From Cryptomeria japonica (taxonomy: Eukaryota; Streptophyta; Pinopsida; Cupressales; Cupressaceae), in NCBI RefSeq assembly GCF_030272615.1, contig NC_081415.1, positions 372,539,009-372,603,008 of the forward strand: 64,000 nt of DNA, in the 5' to 3' direction. Below are positions 47,651 to 58,357 of this stretch, one piece after another. The notes beneath the pieces were generated by a model. It saw only the letters and a program-made list of their open reading frames with translations, was not told where the DNA came from and ran no database searches. Each line of letters starts with the position of its first letter. Position 1 is the first letter of the stretch. A program made the translations under genes and the position numbers.

Positions 47651-49445
47651 TTAGTTTACTTCATGAAGGGGCAGGACCCCTAATTCACCTCTCAAATAGG
47701 TAAATGTAATCTTTGGTAAGGGCTTAGTGAATATGTCTGCTAGTTGCTCCTTACTGGAAACATGTTCTAATACAACCTCTTTGTTTTGAACCTTCTCTCT
47801 CAAGAAATGATACTTGAGCTCAATGTGCTTAGTTCTAGCATGCAATACCAGATTCTTGGAAATATTTATTGCACTTGTGTTGTCACAAAATATACTCACC
47901 AGTTCAGATATAGGTACTTTGAAACCATCCAATACATGTTTCATCCAGATTGCTTGAGTGCAGTTCATAATTATTGCCACATATTCTGCTTCAGCTGTAG
48001 ACTGGGAAATATAGCTCTGCTTCTTACTCGTCCATGAGACTAGTCTTCCACCAAGAAATAACACTCCACCAATTGTGCTCTTTCGGTCGTCCACATTACC
48101 TCCCCAATCTGCATCGGTATATACTTTGAGATTAAAATCACCATTGTATGTATACCACAATCCATAATCAACTGTCCCTTTCAGATATCTAAGAATCCTC
48201 TTAACTGCTACCAAGTGGGATTCTCTTGGACTTTTCTAAAAATGGGCTACAATGCCCACTGCATGAGAAATATCTGGTCTGCTGTGTACCACATAGTACA
48301 ACTTACCGATCATTGACCGGTACTCCTTCTCATTCACCATCACTGAATCATCTTCCTTAGTAAATTTGCAATCAGTCACCATAGGTGTACCAACCGGTTT
48401 GCTCTCCTCCATGCCAAAGGTCTTCAATACCTCTTTGACATACTTGGACTGGGTAATAAAGATACCCTCTTTCATCTAATGAATCTATAGACCAATGAAG
48501 AATTTTATCTCTCCAATCAGAGACATCTCAAACTCTTTCTTCATTTCATCTGAAAATGCATGGCTCATTTCATCATCTCCTCCAAAGATTATGTCATCTA
48601 CAAACACTTCACAGATCAGAATCTGATCACCTTCAAATTTCAGGTAGATGTTGTTGTCCTCACTTGTTCTCTGAAATCCTATCTTCACAAGATGAGAGTT
48701 TAACCGTTCATACCATGCCCTTGGTGCTTGTTTCAATCCATACAGGGCCTTGTGTAATCTACACACCATGTTACTATCTTTTGATAAGGCAAACCCATCT
48801 GGTTGCTCAATATACACTTCCTCTTCTAGGATTCCATTCAAAAATGTAGACTTCACATCCATCTGGTATACCTTGAATCCCTTAAATGTTGCAAATGCAA
48901 GTAGCTTTCAAACACCTTCCAGTCTAGCCACTAGGGAAAAGGTTTCTCCATAGTCTTCTCCCTGAGCATATCCCTTGCATACAAGTCTTGCCTTGTTCCT
49001 TACAATTGTGCCTTCTTCATTCAACTTATTCCTGAAGACCCATTTGGTACCTATGACATTCTTGTGTTCTATTCTGGGTACCAAAGACCATGTCGCATTC
49101 TTTTCTATCTAGTCTAGCTCCTCTTCCATTGCCTTAATCCAATCTTCATTTGTAAGTGCCTCTCTAGAAGTCTTAGGCTCAAATTCAGAAATCATGTAAG
49201 AGTTTTCTTTCACCTTTCTTCTTGTGAGTATTCCTGCATCTTTATCTCCTATGATCTGCTTCAGATCATGATGAAGCTTCACATATCTAGGAATGACTCT
49301 AGCTAGTTCCTGCTTGCTTTTCCTCTTCTTCTTCTTCTCCATCTTCTTCTTCACCTACTGCAGGTTCTATCAATACAGGAACACTGAGGTCTTTGCTTGT
49401 TTCTTTCTTAACCGGTTCCCAAAAGTTTACACCTGGTTCATCTTC
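47651..49445 (-). pseudogene. Element D RT and RNase H
   Basis: Segments in one frame: 49354-49109 (connection region ending EALTNEDWIKAMEEELD), 48862-48485 (RT palm: MDVKSTFLNGILEEEVYIEQ, YGLKQAPRAWYERL, catalytic FVDDI at about 48604-48590), 48475-48236 (RT thumb) and 48214-47651 (RNase H: YTDADWGGNVDDRKSTIGG, SQSTAEAEYVA, CDNTSAINISKN, HARTKHIELKYHF). RNase H catalytic residues D, E and D are visible. In-frame stops separate the segments. It reverse transcribes the element RNA; this copy is inactive. Confidence 0.92.
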
Positions 49446-49448
49446 CAC

Positions 49449-50690
49449 TTACTCATTGCAAGTTTCCTCAAGTTTCTCAAGGGCTTCATCAACCCTGACA
49501 TTGATACTCCCAACAATTTTCTGAGTCCTATTGTTGTAGTACTTGAGAGCTTTGCTTTTAGTGGAATATCCCAAAAATATTCCTTCATCACATTTAGCAT
49601 CAAACTTGCTTAGATGCTCACTTCTCTTGATATAACACTTACTGCCAAATACACTAAAATAACCCACAGTGGGAGTCTTCCCGGTCCAGTACTCATAAGG
49701 GGTTTTATCTTTACCTTTCTTGATGAGTACCCAGTTCATAGTATAGACTGCAGTAATCATCGCTTCTCTCCAAAAAGTGTGAGTAACCTTTCCTTGGATC
49801 AGCATTGTTCTAGCCACTTCAACTACAATCATGTTATTCCTTTCTGCTATGCCATTCGGTTGTGGTGTCCTTGGGGCAAAAAACTGCCTCTTGATACCGT
49901 TCTCTTCACAGTACTTGTTGAATTCATTAGAAGTGAATTCACCTCCTTGATTAGTTCGTAGGCATTTTATCCTTTGATTACTTTCCTTCGCTACCAATGC
50001 TCTAAAGGCTTTGAACTTTCCAAATGCCTCAGACTTGTCTTTCAAGAATGCGACCCACATCATTCTTGAGCAATCATCAGTAAGAATCATGAAATACCTA
50101 TCTCCCTAAATACTTATAGTTTTCATTGGACCACACAGATCGGTGTGCACAAGATCAAGTAAGTTCTCTGCTGAAAAAGACTTACCTTTGAAAGTTGAGG
50201 AAGACATCTTCCCAAGTTGACATTCTCTACATAAAGCATTCTCCAGTTAGTTCAGCAAAGGAGATCCTCTTACTGCCTTGATCTTACTGGCCTTTACAAT
50301 ATTATCAAAATTCATATGACAAAGTCTCCTATGCCATATCCAACTGTCATCAAACTTCATCATCAGACACTGACTAATCTTGGCATTCAAATGAAACAAG
50401 TTACTTCTGGTCTGCTTACCGGTGGCAATAAGTTCACCACTCTTTCCAATTATACTGCAGACTCCACCTTTGAACTCTAGAATGAGTCCTTTGTCATTTA
50501 GCTGAGCAACACTCAAAAGGTTATGCTTAAGACCTTCTACCCAGTAGACATCACATGCACTGCTCTTTCCATTCAGTGAGATGGATCCTTTATCTTTTAC
50601 CAAGCATGGTGCATCGTTTCCAAATCGGACAACACCTCCATCATATTCTTTCAGAGATAGAAACTTTCTCTGGTCACCAGTCATGTGGTG
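49449..50690 (-). pseudogene. Element D integrase
   Basis: The zinc-binding lead (WIWHRRLCHMNFDNIV, about 50340) is followed by a stop near 50247 and the core. HTDLCGP is readable near 50140. The second catalytic motif reads LRTNQGGEF (about 49955), where copia integrases have Asp at the N position, so the DD35E triad is broken. PNGIAERNN (Glu) is intact. The C-terminal GYFSVFGSKCYIKR and FDAKCDEGIFLGYS blocks are typical of copia. Confidence 0.9.
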
Positions 50691-51071
50691 AGAATGCCCA
50701 CTATCAATAATCCACTCATTAGAGTTGTCAATGCAAGAGACAAGGGCTTTCTTGTCAGACACTTCTTCCTTTACAGCTACAAACACTATGTCCTCATTCT
50801 CTTCATCCTCAGATTCTTCATCAGTAACACCTTCATCCACTGCAACAAGACAATTTCTTCTACTTCCTCCTTTATACTTTCTAAACCTCTCCAGTTTATC
50901 CTTATTTTCATTGCTAGGACAGTTAACATCTATATGTCCTATCTTATTGCAGGAAAAAAAATTTAAAGGAAGCTTACCTCTGTATTTTTCGGTGCCTTTT
51001 GGAAGTCTCTTGGCAAGAAGAGCTTCAAACTCCATCAGAATCTCTTCATCATCCATACCTCTATATTGCAT
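50691..51071 (-). pseudogene. Element D gag C-terminus and protease
   Basis: The zinc knuckle region reads FFSCNKIGHIDVNCPS, in which the first Cys of CX2CX4HX4C is Phe. After a Glu/Asp-rich linker the protease motif WIIDSGHSHHMTGD (about 50710) follows. The same frame as gag and integrase is kept, with a short break between 51093 and 51071. Confidence 0.88.
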
Positions 51072-51749
51072 GGATTCATAACTGGTACTTACTTATTTTC
51101 CTTTTCTGGTTGGTGCAGCAGATTCTCTAAAGGATGACTCAGTCTTCTGAACACTGCCATCATAGCTATTCAACTCATACACAGTCAACTTTGCAATGAT
51201 AGAGTCTAAGGATAGCTTGGTTTTGTCGATAGACCTTAGCTCCTGAATAGCAACAACTCTGATTGCATAGACCGGTAACAATGATTTCAAAACTTTACTC
51301 ACAATGGTGGCATCATCAATTGTTCCACCAGTGCTCTTAATATCTCCAACCATAGTCTTGATCCTTATGCCATATTGTTGAATGGTCTCCCCTTCAACCA
51401 TCCTCATTTCTTCAAATTTTCCTCTAAGGCTCTCTTCCTTAGCTTGCTTGACATGCTCATCACCACCATAAATGGTTTCCAATGTATCCCATAAATCCTT
51501 AGGATTTTCCTTATCTTGTACATCAATGAACTCAATATCAAACAAGCTGCTAATAAGGGCTTCCACGACTTGCCCATTTTCTTGAATCTCTCTTTTTTGA
51601 TCATCGATTAGAGTGCCAGTGGGGATTACATAGGCATTCTCAACATAGCTCCAGTGTTGAGCACCCAAACTCTTGATATAAATCTTCATTCTGTCCTTCC
51701 ATATTTTGAAGTTATCTCTATTGAACTTAGGACCTTACCTCTTCATCAT
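51072..51749 (-). pseudogene. Element D gag
   Basis: The - strand ATG near 51749 is followed within a few codons by a stop. The Gag then reads on: WKDRMKIYIKSLGAQHWSYV, KDLWDTLETIYGGDEHVKQA, MRMVEGETIQQYGIRIKTMV and VSKVLKSLLPVYAIRVVAIQ, the copia-type Gag core (UBN2-like). The segment 51689-51093 is open for 198 codons. Confidence 0.9.
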
Positions 51750-51796
51750 TAAAGCAAGATCTTTTACCTCAAGCGGTTAATCTTATATCACCGAGG

Positions 51797-51820
51797 ACCT
51801 GGAGTTGCTCTAATACCAAT
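51797..51820 (-). other. Element D primer-binding site
   Basis: On the - strand ATTGGTATTAGAGCAACTCC lies three bases from the LTR end. It matches the initiator-Met tRNA type (TGGTATCAGAGC) with one transition. Confidence 0.88.
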
Positions 51821-51823
51821 TGA

Positions 51824-53237
51824 TGAATAATGATGAACAACAAATACCCTAATCAGTATTGAGAGGGGGGTGGGTGAATCAGTACATACAAAAACTTCTC
51901 CGCAACTTATCAAGTTAAAACAATGCTAACTGGTTGTCTTCATCACTGAACTTAACCATGGCAATACCGGTTAAACACAGTAAGACTTCAAACAGCTAAA
52001 CCAGTCAAACTGAATACTTCAAATAAAAGTCAACACTTGATAACTACTTCACCAATATACTCATTCATGTGTTGTATCAGTAATACCATAACCAATAGCT
52101 TTGCATGCATAATCACTTAAACAAAGATTGCACAATCATCACATGAAAAATGCACAGCTCATGACACACAGGTTTTTCACGTGGAAACCCAAATGGGAAA
52201 AGCCACGGTGGGGATGAATACCCACAAGCTTGTTTTTGAACTCTTTTGAAGCTCGCTCTGTTAGGAGCCTAGTCTGGTTAAATACTTTACAATAAGGTTT
52301 TGTTAGGAACCAATCTTGTTAAAGATCACTCGGTTAAGGGATGGCTATATACCCTGTTAAAGGTTACCTTGCTAGAGGATTTGAAGAGCTCAATAATCTT
52401 GATTCACCTGGTTAGACGATTTGCAATAAGCCTATTAAAGCTACCCGGTAAAGGGATTTTCCTACTGTTGAAATGGTTAGAAGACAACAGGTAAAGCTTT
52501 GATCTGATAACAACACTACATGCTAAGGCAGATCCTTTTCAGCTCCTCTACTCTGCAATCACACTCTACAGTTTTCCACTCACTAGTCTGGCAAGTATCT
52601 TATCACTCGGATACAAACACAACATTTGCCAACACAAACAATGACAACCATCATCGACCTTATAGACAACAATTAGGTCGGTAGCATAAACCCTAAATCC
52701 TAAACATTTAGGTTTACAATTACAAGCGGTCCAATCCTGACCATTCAAATACTTTGCATAGAATAAAACAATCTCAAATAGATCACAAGTCATTCTGCAT
52801 CGTGCATTCTTCACCGCACATGGAAATCAGTAACCCATCACGCTTTCTTCACATACCGCTAAGAAGAATGTTCATTCCCGAGGTAGACATTTAATGCAAT
52901 CAATCTTCACATGCAAGATCCTCAAGGAAATCCTTCACGTGCACAAAAATGACGTGGCATCTCGATCTCATCCTTATTTCTTAGCTAACTCATCACAGAA
53001 TGTCACCGGTCGCATCGCACAAGCTAGATTGCCAACCCAGAAACCCTAGAGCTGAGACTACCAACCAATAGTCACACTTAGTGAAACCCTGACACCGGTT
53101 CACTGCATCCCTTCATACCAGTTCTCCTACTTGAACATCAATAACAACTTCTTCCAATCTTCATACCGGTTCACCTGTACTTATTGACATCAATGACAAC
53201 ATACATTATCATCATACCGGTTCATCATATGCCAACA
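51824..53237 (-). repeat. Element D 5' LTR
   Basis: 1414 bp, same ends as the left copy, followed by ATCTT. Confidence 0.95.
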
Positions 53238-53242
53238 ATCTT
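53238..53242. repeat. Target-site duplication ATCTT, right of element D
   Basis: Identical to 45969-45973. Confidence 0.93.
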
Positions 53243-53483
53243 CCCGCGATTATTTATCTTTCAAAAATTTATTCCTCTGTATATTTTATTCCTCAAAGCA
53301 ATTTATCCTCCTGTGAATTATTTATCTTTCAAAAACTAATCCTCTATGTATATTTGTTTTTTTCCTCAGAATAATTTTCTTCCCTTGTGCTTGTTCGGCT
53401 CTCAGGATAATTTATCCTCTGTGTAATTAAACTAGATGAGTTTTAAAACATTAGATTTATACATACAGAAAAACCAAATGTAT

Positions 53484-53485
53484 AT

Positions 53486-53518
<33 letters not shown>

Positions 53519-53520
53519 GG
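53484..53520. repeat. (TG)n microsatellite
   Basis: About 14-16 TG units, preceded by imperfect TATGTG. Confidence 0.95.
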
Positions 53521-53784
53521 GAAATAGACTTAAAATAATTATAAATTAATAAAGTAAAGAAAAACATTTCTTTAATTATAAATATATTAATAAATAATAA
53601 AGTATATATATTATATATCGAGTTTAGTTTCCAACAGAGAAATGATATAATATGAAATCTGGATGTAGACAGTTGCCAACGTTTCATTTATTTTATTAAT
53701 TCTAGCACAATTAGTTCCATGCAATTAAATGGACCAGATGAATCTATGATAACAAAGGCATTCATTAGTTATGGTGTGCAATAA

Positions 53785-53880
53785 ATTTCAGCACTACAAC
53801 CATAATACCTCTCTATCCTTTCGGCGTTGCCGATAATTTTTCCATCTGCTCCAACATCACATCTATAATAGACAAATAAA
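53785..53880 (-). other. Exon-like fragment, unassigned
   Basis: On the - strand a frame with CDVGADGKIIGNAERIERYY and then GCSAEIYCTP before a stop starts just after a possible acceptor (TTTGTCTATTATAG). The GC content is well above the surroundings. The family was not recognised and it may be chance. Confidence 0.2.
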
Positions 53881-56615
53881 TTATATCCATATTATAGAGT
53901 TTTTAAAAAAATAAAAAAAATTAATTAAATATCATATACTTAATATTATAATATTAAAAAAAGCAAGATGAAGATGATCTTAAGGGGAAAAAAAGAAAGA
54001 AAGAAACTTATTGTCCTTTTATAATAAAAATATCATGAGATAGTAATGTCACCTCCCTAATGTTAAGGTTATTAATGATAGTAATTAAAAGTCTTAGGCT
54101 TTCTAAATTTTAATCTCCACTTCAATAGGAATTTTCTAATTAGATTTCCTATATCATCAAAAAAAGAAGGGAAAGAGATCCAATATAAAGGTACGTGAAA
54201 TATTTATGGAAGCTTTTTATACATAGCTTTCCTTCTTGGAGTGGAAAAAAGTCGGTTTTCGTTTTCTTAAAACATACTTTATCTATATAAGATAGAGATC
54301 TTTTAACTATTATAAATTATTATTTTTATTATTCATGATCATTTTAACATTATATATTATCTTTTGATTCATGTATAATTAAATTTATAATTGTAAGAAA
54401 AGAGTTATTATCTTTTAAAAGGTTTTGGACAAAATTGAATTGGAGGTTGACATGGCTTGTAACTATTAGTTCAATATTAATTATTATAATACAATAATGT
54501 TATATTAGTATACAAGTTCATATATGTCTAATATTTTAATAAATGCCTTAGCAAACAAGAAGAAAATGTCATGTTAGGACTTGCATGGTATAAAAGTAAA
54601 TATATTAATTTTGGGTGCAACAAATGTAAAACCTCACATAATAATAATACTATAATTTTTTTTATGTCTATCTTACTTATATAATTCATCGTAAATTTTA
54701 TGGCGTTTTGCACTTACATGCATGTACAACATAATACCTACATGTGAAACTTGAGAAATAATCCAATGTCTCATCTTAGATATAAGTAAATAATTGCTCA
54801 TTATCCTAATTGCTACTATGGAAAGAAATATAAAGAATAGTTAGTTATCTCTTTATAATCTTGCAAAGGTTTTGGCATTAGTTCAAAAGCATCTAGAAGT
54901 AGATTGATTAGAATTATTTAGGAACTTTATTGGTTAACTATCAAGTATTTAGACTCTCTTCTAATCTTTTTTTTTTTTCAAACAATTAGTAATACAAAAT
55001 AAAGTGAGCTTTTTGTTAAATATATTTTCCCCTTCAAACAAATAAATATTAAATTTATTTTCAAAATATTATTATTTGATAATTTAATACCTTTCAAGTA
55101 TTAGGATTCTTATAGGTTATCATTTTAGACAATAATTAAAGATAAAAATTTATGTTACTCCAAGTGGGACAATTAGATGGTTTATCAATAACTTGGTTAT
55201 TTTCAAGCTTACTTTAAAATGGTTTTTTCCTTCAAACAAATAAGTGCTAAATTCATTTCCAAAGTCTTTCTACTTAATCATTTAATCTTCTTTAAGAAAT
55301 TTAGTACCTTCCAAGCATTAAGATTCATATTTCAAGAATAATGGTTGTTTCAAAACAATTATATCATATGAGTAGATCGAGTCTTTTTCATAAGTTATAT
55401 TTTACAACTATCATTGTTTCCAAACAAATAGTACTTTAATGTATTTAGTTCAAGTTTCAAAGTTTTAATTACTATCATAGTTTTCTTTCAAGATAATACC
55501 ACTCCAGAGTAGTTGATTTGTTTATGTTCCTTTATTTACGTAAAATTTATAGCTTAATTTTAATCTCAAGCAATAATTCCTTGTGAATAATAGTTTCTTT
55601 TCATAGTTTGTATTAATGTATTGCTTCATTTAAGATTCATGAATTCAAAGTTAAATTCCTAGTTAGACAACTAAACAACAGGAGTTGAAACCAAAAACTA
55701 GCAGTGTTCAATATCTATGGTGCCTCTGGGTCACGCTTGTGGGTAATGTCGTTGTGTTGAACTATTGTACTTAACACCTAATAAAGTTGCAACAATGGCG
55801 TATGTGGCATCGTCCATATAAATCGTCGGGGAGAAATAAGGGTCATTTGGAAGTTAAAATCCAAGGGGCGGGTAATCCCCCTTGGATTGATAATCTAAAA
55901 AGATTAATTTTAAAATGAATTTGCATTCGCTCAGTTAAACCTTAGAAAATCCCATTAGGGTTTGGTTGTGTATCTTGACAATTTCAACAGATGATAACGG
56001 ATTAAGGGTGACGTATATAATAGGAAATAGGTCTTAGTTGTTTTAGGCCACAAGCAAAAGGCCACTTTGAGCCTTTTTGCTATAAAGCTACCATCGTGGG
56101 TAGCAACCACAGAGAAACCATCTAGGACAATGACCCTAGAAAGGGTTCGTACCCACGAAACAATTTACATTAAACCATAGTTAGAAACCAGAACTACATA
56201 CTTTACACCTTGATCTCGTGCCGAAACGGGTATGTAGGCAGTCTAGGGACGGAGTTGTTCCTTGTACTCAAGCATTTGGGGATGGGGATTAGGTTTTGGT
56301 TATGGGTGAATAGTTGGTTCTCGAAGCTTCTTGGTCTTTTAATCAAAGGGTACAGATAATGCTAATTGGAAGGTTAAAATTAATTCAATGCATTTAAAAG
56401 GAATCCCGTATGGATTTGCTTGACTTCTCGAGGCTTTAGGCCGAATTTCGAGGCAGAACTCAAGCTTGTTTATATAATTATTTTATATACTCCTAAAGAG
56501 AGTGACCTAGGTGCATTCCTATTAGGGGAGTGTAGTCTTTAGAGGGTGACTCAAGACCCAGATGGTCCTAATGAGTCTAAAATCTCTAGCTAGAGCATAT
56601 CCTATTCTTATGAAT

Positions 56616-56806
56616 AGATGCTTACCCCGTTTGGGTAGATGCCTATCTTGGATTGGATAGATGAAACCTCCTATTTTGTATGGACATATGCCTAACCCGT
56701 ATGGTTAGATGCCTAACATGTATGGTTAGATGCCTAGTCCCATATGGTTAGATGCCTAGCTTGTATGGTTAGATGCCTATCTTGTTTGGATAGATGTACC
56801 TAAGTA
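56616..56806. repeat. 21-22 bp minisatellite, about 8 units
   Basis: Units near AGATGCCTAACATGTATGGTT, with one 27-bp unit. Divergence among units is moderate, highest at the left edge. Confidence 0.88.
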
Positions 56807-56854
56807 TGCAATTGAATCAAACACAATTAAGAATAAGTAAGAATAAGAAATTAA

Positions 56855-56856
<2 letters not shown>

Positions 56857-56938
<82 letters not shown>
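56857..56938. repeat. (TA)n microsatellite
   Basis: About 40 uninterrupted TA units. Confidence 0.97.
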
Positions 56939-56943
<5 letters not shown>

Positions 56944-57097
56944 GTTGAGATTTTTGGATTAAGATAAGTGGGTTATTACAGTAGAATCGAATTCCTTCCA
57001 GCTTACAAAAATAGGAAAATCCCAAAGCAAAGTTATTCTGAAAAACAACAAGACACTAGACTTCAAATGAAAGTGTGAGGCTCTCGAATGTGTTCGT

Positions 57098-57121
57098 GTC
57101 CCCAGTGAATTCGCCAAAAAC
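57098..57121 (-). other. Primer-binding-like site of element B
   Basis: On the - strand TTTTTGGCGAATTCACTGGG followed by GACACGAAC lies directly inside the LTR end (CAACCAACA). It resembles the TTTGGCGCCGTTGCCGGGGA type of plant gypsy sites with several changes. It shows that this LTR serves as a 5' LTR for leftward (- strand) sequence. Confidence 0.6.
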
Positions 57122-57925
57122 TGTTGGTTGAAAATTTTGTACACCTAGGGGATGTGCAAAATCGTGGTTTCAACCATAATGTGTGAGTATAAAAGTCTCC
57201 TAATTTAGGGAAGACTCCCCCTATCTATAAACTAAACTAATCTAATATGGGTGATACAACAATCTTTCTTATTCTTTCAAGAAAAACTATATTCTTTTCT
57301 TTTCACATAAAAGTAATAGCAATTGTAAATAAATAACATCAACAACTTATAAAGTAAAATGAGAGAAAGGAAATGAAGTTTCTTGAAAGCACAAAGACTC
57401 TCGTCACTTCCTCAGGGACCAAAAATTAGACCACAAGCTCAAAGTCTTTTAACCTTAACTTCATATCAACCCTTTTAGGACTTTTAGGAAAACCACAACA
57501 AACAACAACACAAAGTCTGAAGTATATTATAACTTTTAACACAAAACAACAAGAATGAGTGTAAACTCAATGTCTCACAACTCTTTCTTAACACAAATCA
57601 ATTTCTATTCTAATTTCTTTTAAGAACAAGTGTAGACACAAAGTTTTACAACTTCCCTTGATAAGACCTTTACTTTAATCTATATTAATCTCTAATATTT
57701 GCAGCACATAGTCTGCAAAGCAAATTTGATTAAGCTCTCAAGAATCACATGCAAGAAGTGCAATAATGAACACAAAACTCAAGAGATTCAACACAAATTC
57801 TAAATCCTTGAATGATTTTCTTCTATTCCTTTCAACTTCAATTTACACATAAAAAGATCAAAGTCTTCCTTATTGTAAATTTTTGCAGAGTTTACTTGCT
57901 TGCTTTGCAAAAGATAAAGATTACA
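57122..57925 (-). repeat. Element B family LTR (5' LTR of B, also 3' LTR of B')
   Basis: 804 bp, paired with 16184-16980. The primer-binding-like site is on its left, and a purine tract plus the extra ORF of another copy are on its right, so it seems shared by two tandem units. Confidence 0.65.
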
Positions 57926-58357
57926 ATAGACCCCCCTCAAGTATTTATAGGAGATGTTCCTTGAGAAAAATAAGGGAGGATTCCAACTAACTTGGACCTA
58001 TTCAACAACTAACTAAGACTTATTCAAAGTTACAAGTCCTATTATTGACTTGTAATTGGTTTACTTGTAATTGCAAAAGTGCAAGTGATGAGTTAACTTG
58101 CAATTACAAAATTGGTTTTACAAGTAAACTTGTCAAAAAGAAAAGTGCACTAACAAAACTGAAAACAAAATCAAGTGTCAAAGACACTTATGTAGCAACA
58201 TGTTTAGTAATATATTCTTCAAAATTTTGTATGATTCCTTGCAGCTCATCAAAATTCGGCTCATGGGTATTCTTAGCAACAACAACCGTTTTGACAACAA
58301 CATCACAACAACTAAGAATTGTGAGTCTATGCTTCTCAAGAACAACTTGAATTTTTT

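Larger units (their letters stand above)
45974..53237 (-). mobile_element. Element D: 7.3-kb Ty1/copia retrotransposon
   Basis: Bounded by LTRs 45974-47404 and 51824-53237 and a perfect ATCTT duplication. On the - strand: 5' LTR (right), initiator-Met-type primer-binding site, gag, protease, integrase, RT, RNase H, polypurine tract, 3' LTR (left). The LTRs differ at about 7-8% over the first 255 bases. Several stops and one main frameshift, near 49350-49450, disable it. It interrupts the CTCTGTGAA-repeat region of element B's leader. Confidence 0.95.
53243..56980. other. AT-rich region, mostly unassigned (leader of B and/or other insertions)
   Basis: 53243-53440 continues the CTCTGTGAA-type repeats. 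53440-55660 is very AT-rich with no gene. 55700-56600 has higher GC and phrases such as CTCGTGCCGAAACGGGTATG near 56216, like those seen in plant gypsy LTRs or leaders. It ends GGGTTATTACA (56971-56980), whose complement TGTAATAACCC is a common LTR start. This suggests a further insertion whose left edge I could not find. Confidence 0.35.
16184..57925 (-). mobile_element. Element B: giant Ty3/gypsy retrotransposon, hosts elements C and D
   Basis: Read on the - strand it has a 5' LTR (57925-57122), primer-binding-like site, leader, gag (44560-43234, resuming at 25559), protease, an RNase H-like domain, RT, RNase H, integrase, an extra ORF, purine tract and 3' LTR (16980-16184). Elements C (with its CCAGC duplication) and D (with ATCTT) are nested in it; without them B is about 17 kb. 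The gag-protease join across C is supported by the target duplication. The link from gag to the right-hand LTR is inferred from the matching LTR, the orientation and the primer-binding-like site. Part of the leader (53243-56980) may be other inserted DNA. To the right the LTR is followed by another family copy, so no outer target duplication can be tested. Confidence 0.65.

Noticed and set aside
56616-56806. Possible CRISPR-like array
   Set aside because: Units are contiguous with no unique spacers, and the context is a plant genome.
56640-56980. 341-bp solo LTR flanked by GTAGA
   Set aside because: TG/CA ends and a GTAGA 5-mer exist, but the minisatellite continues across the proposed left edge and a chance match is likely over several kilobases.
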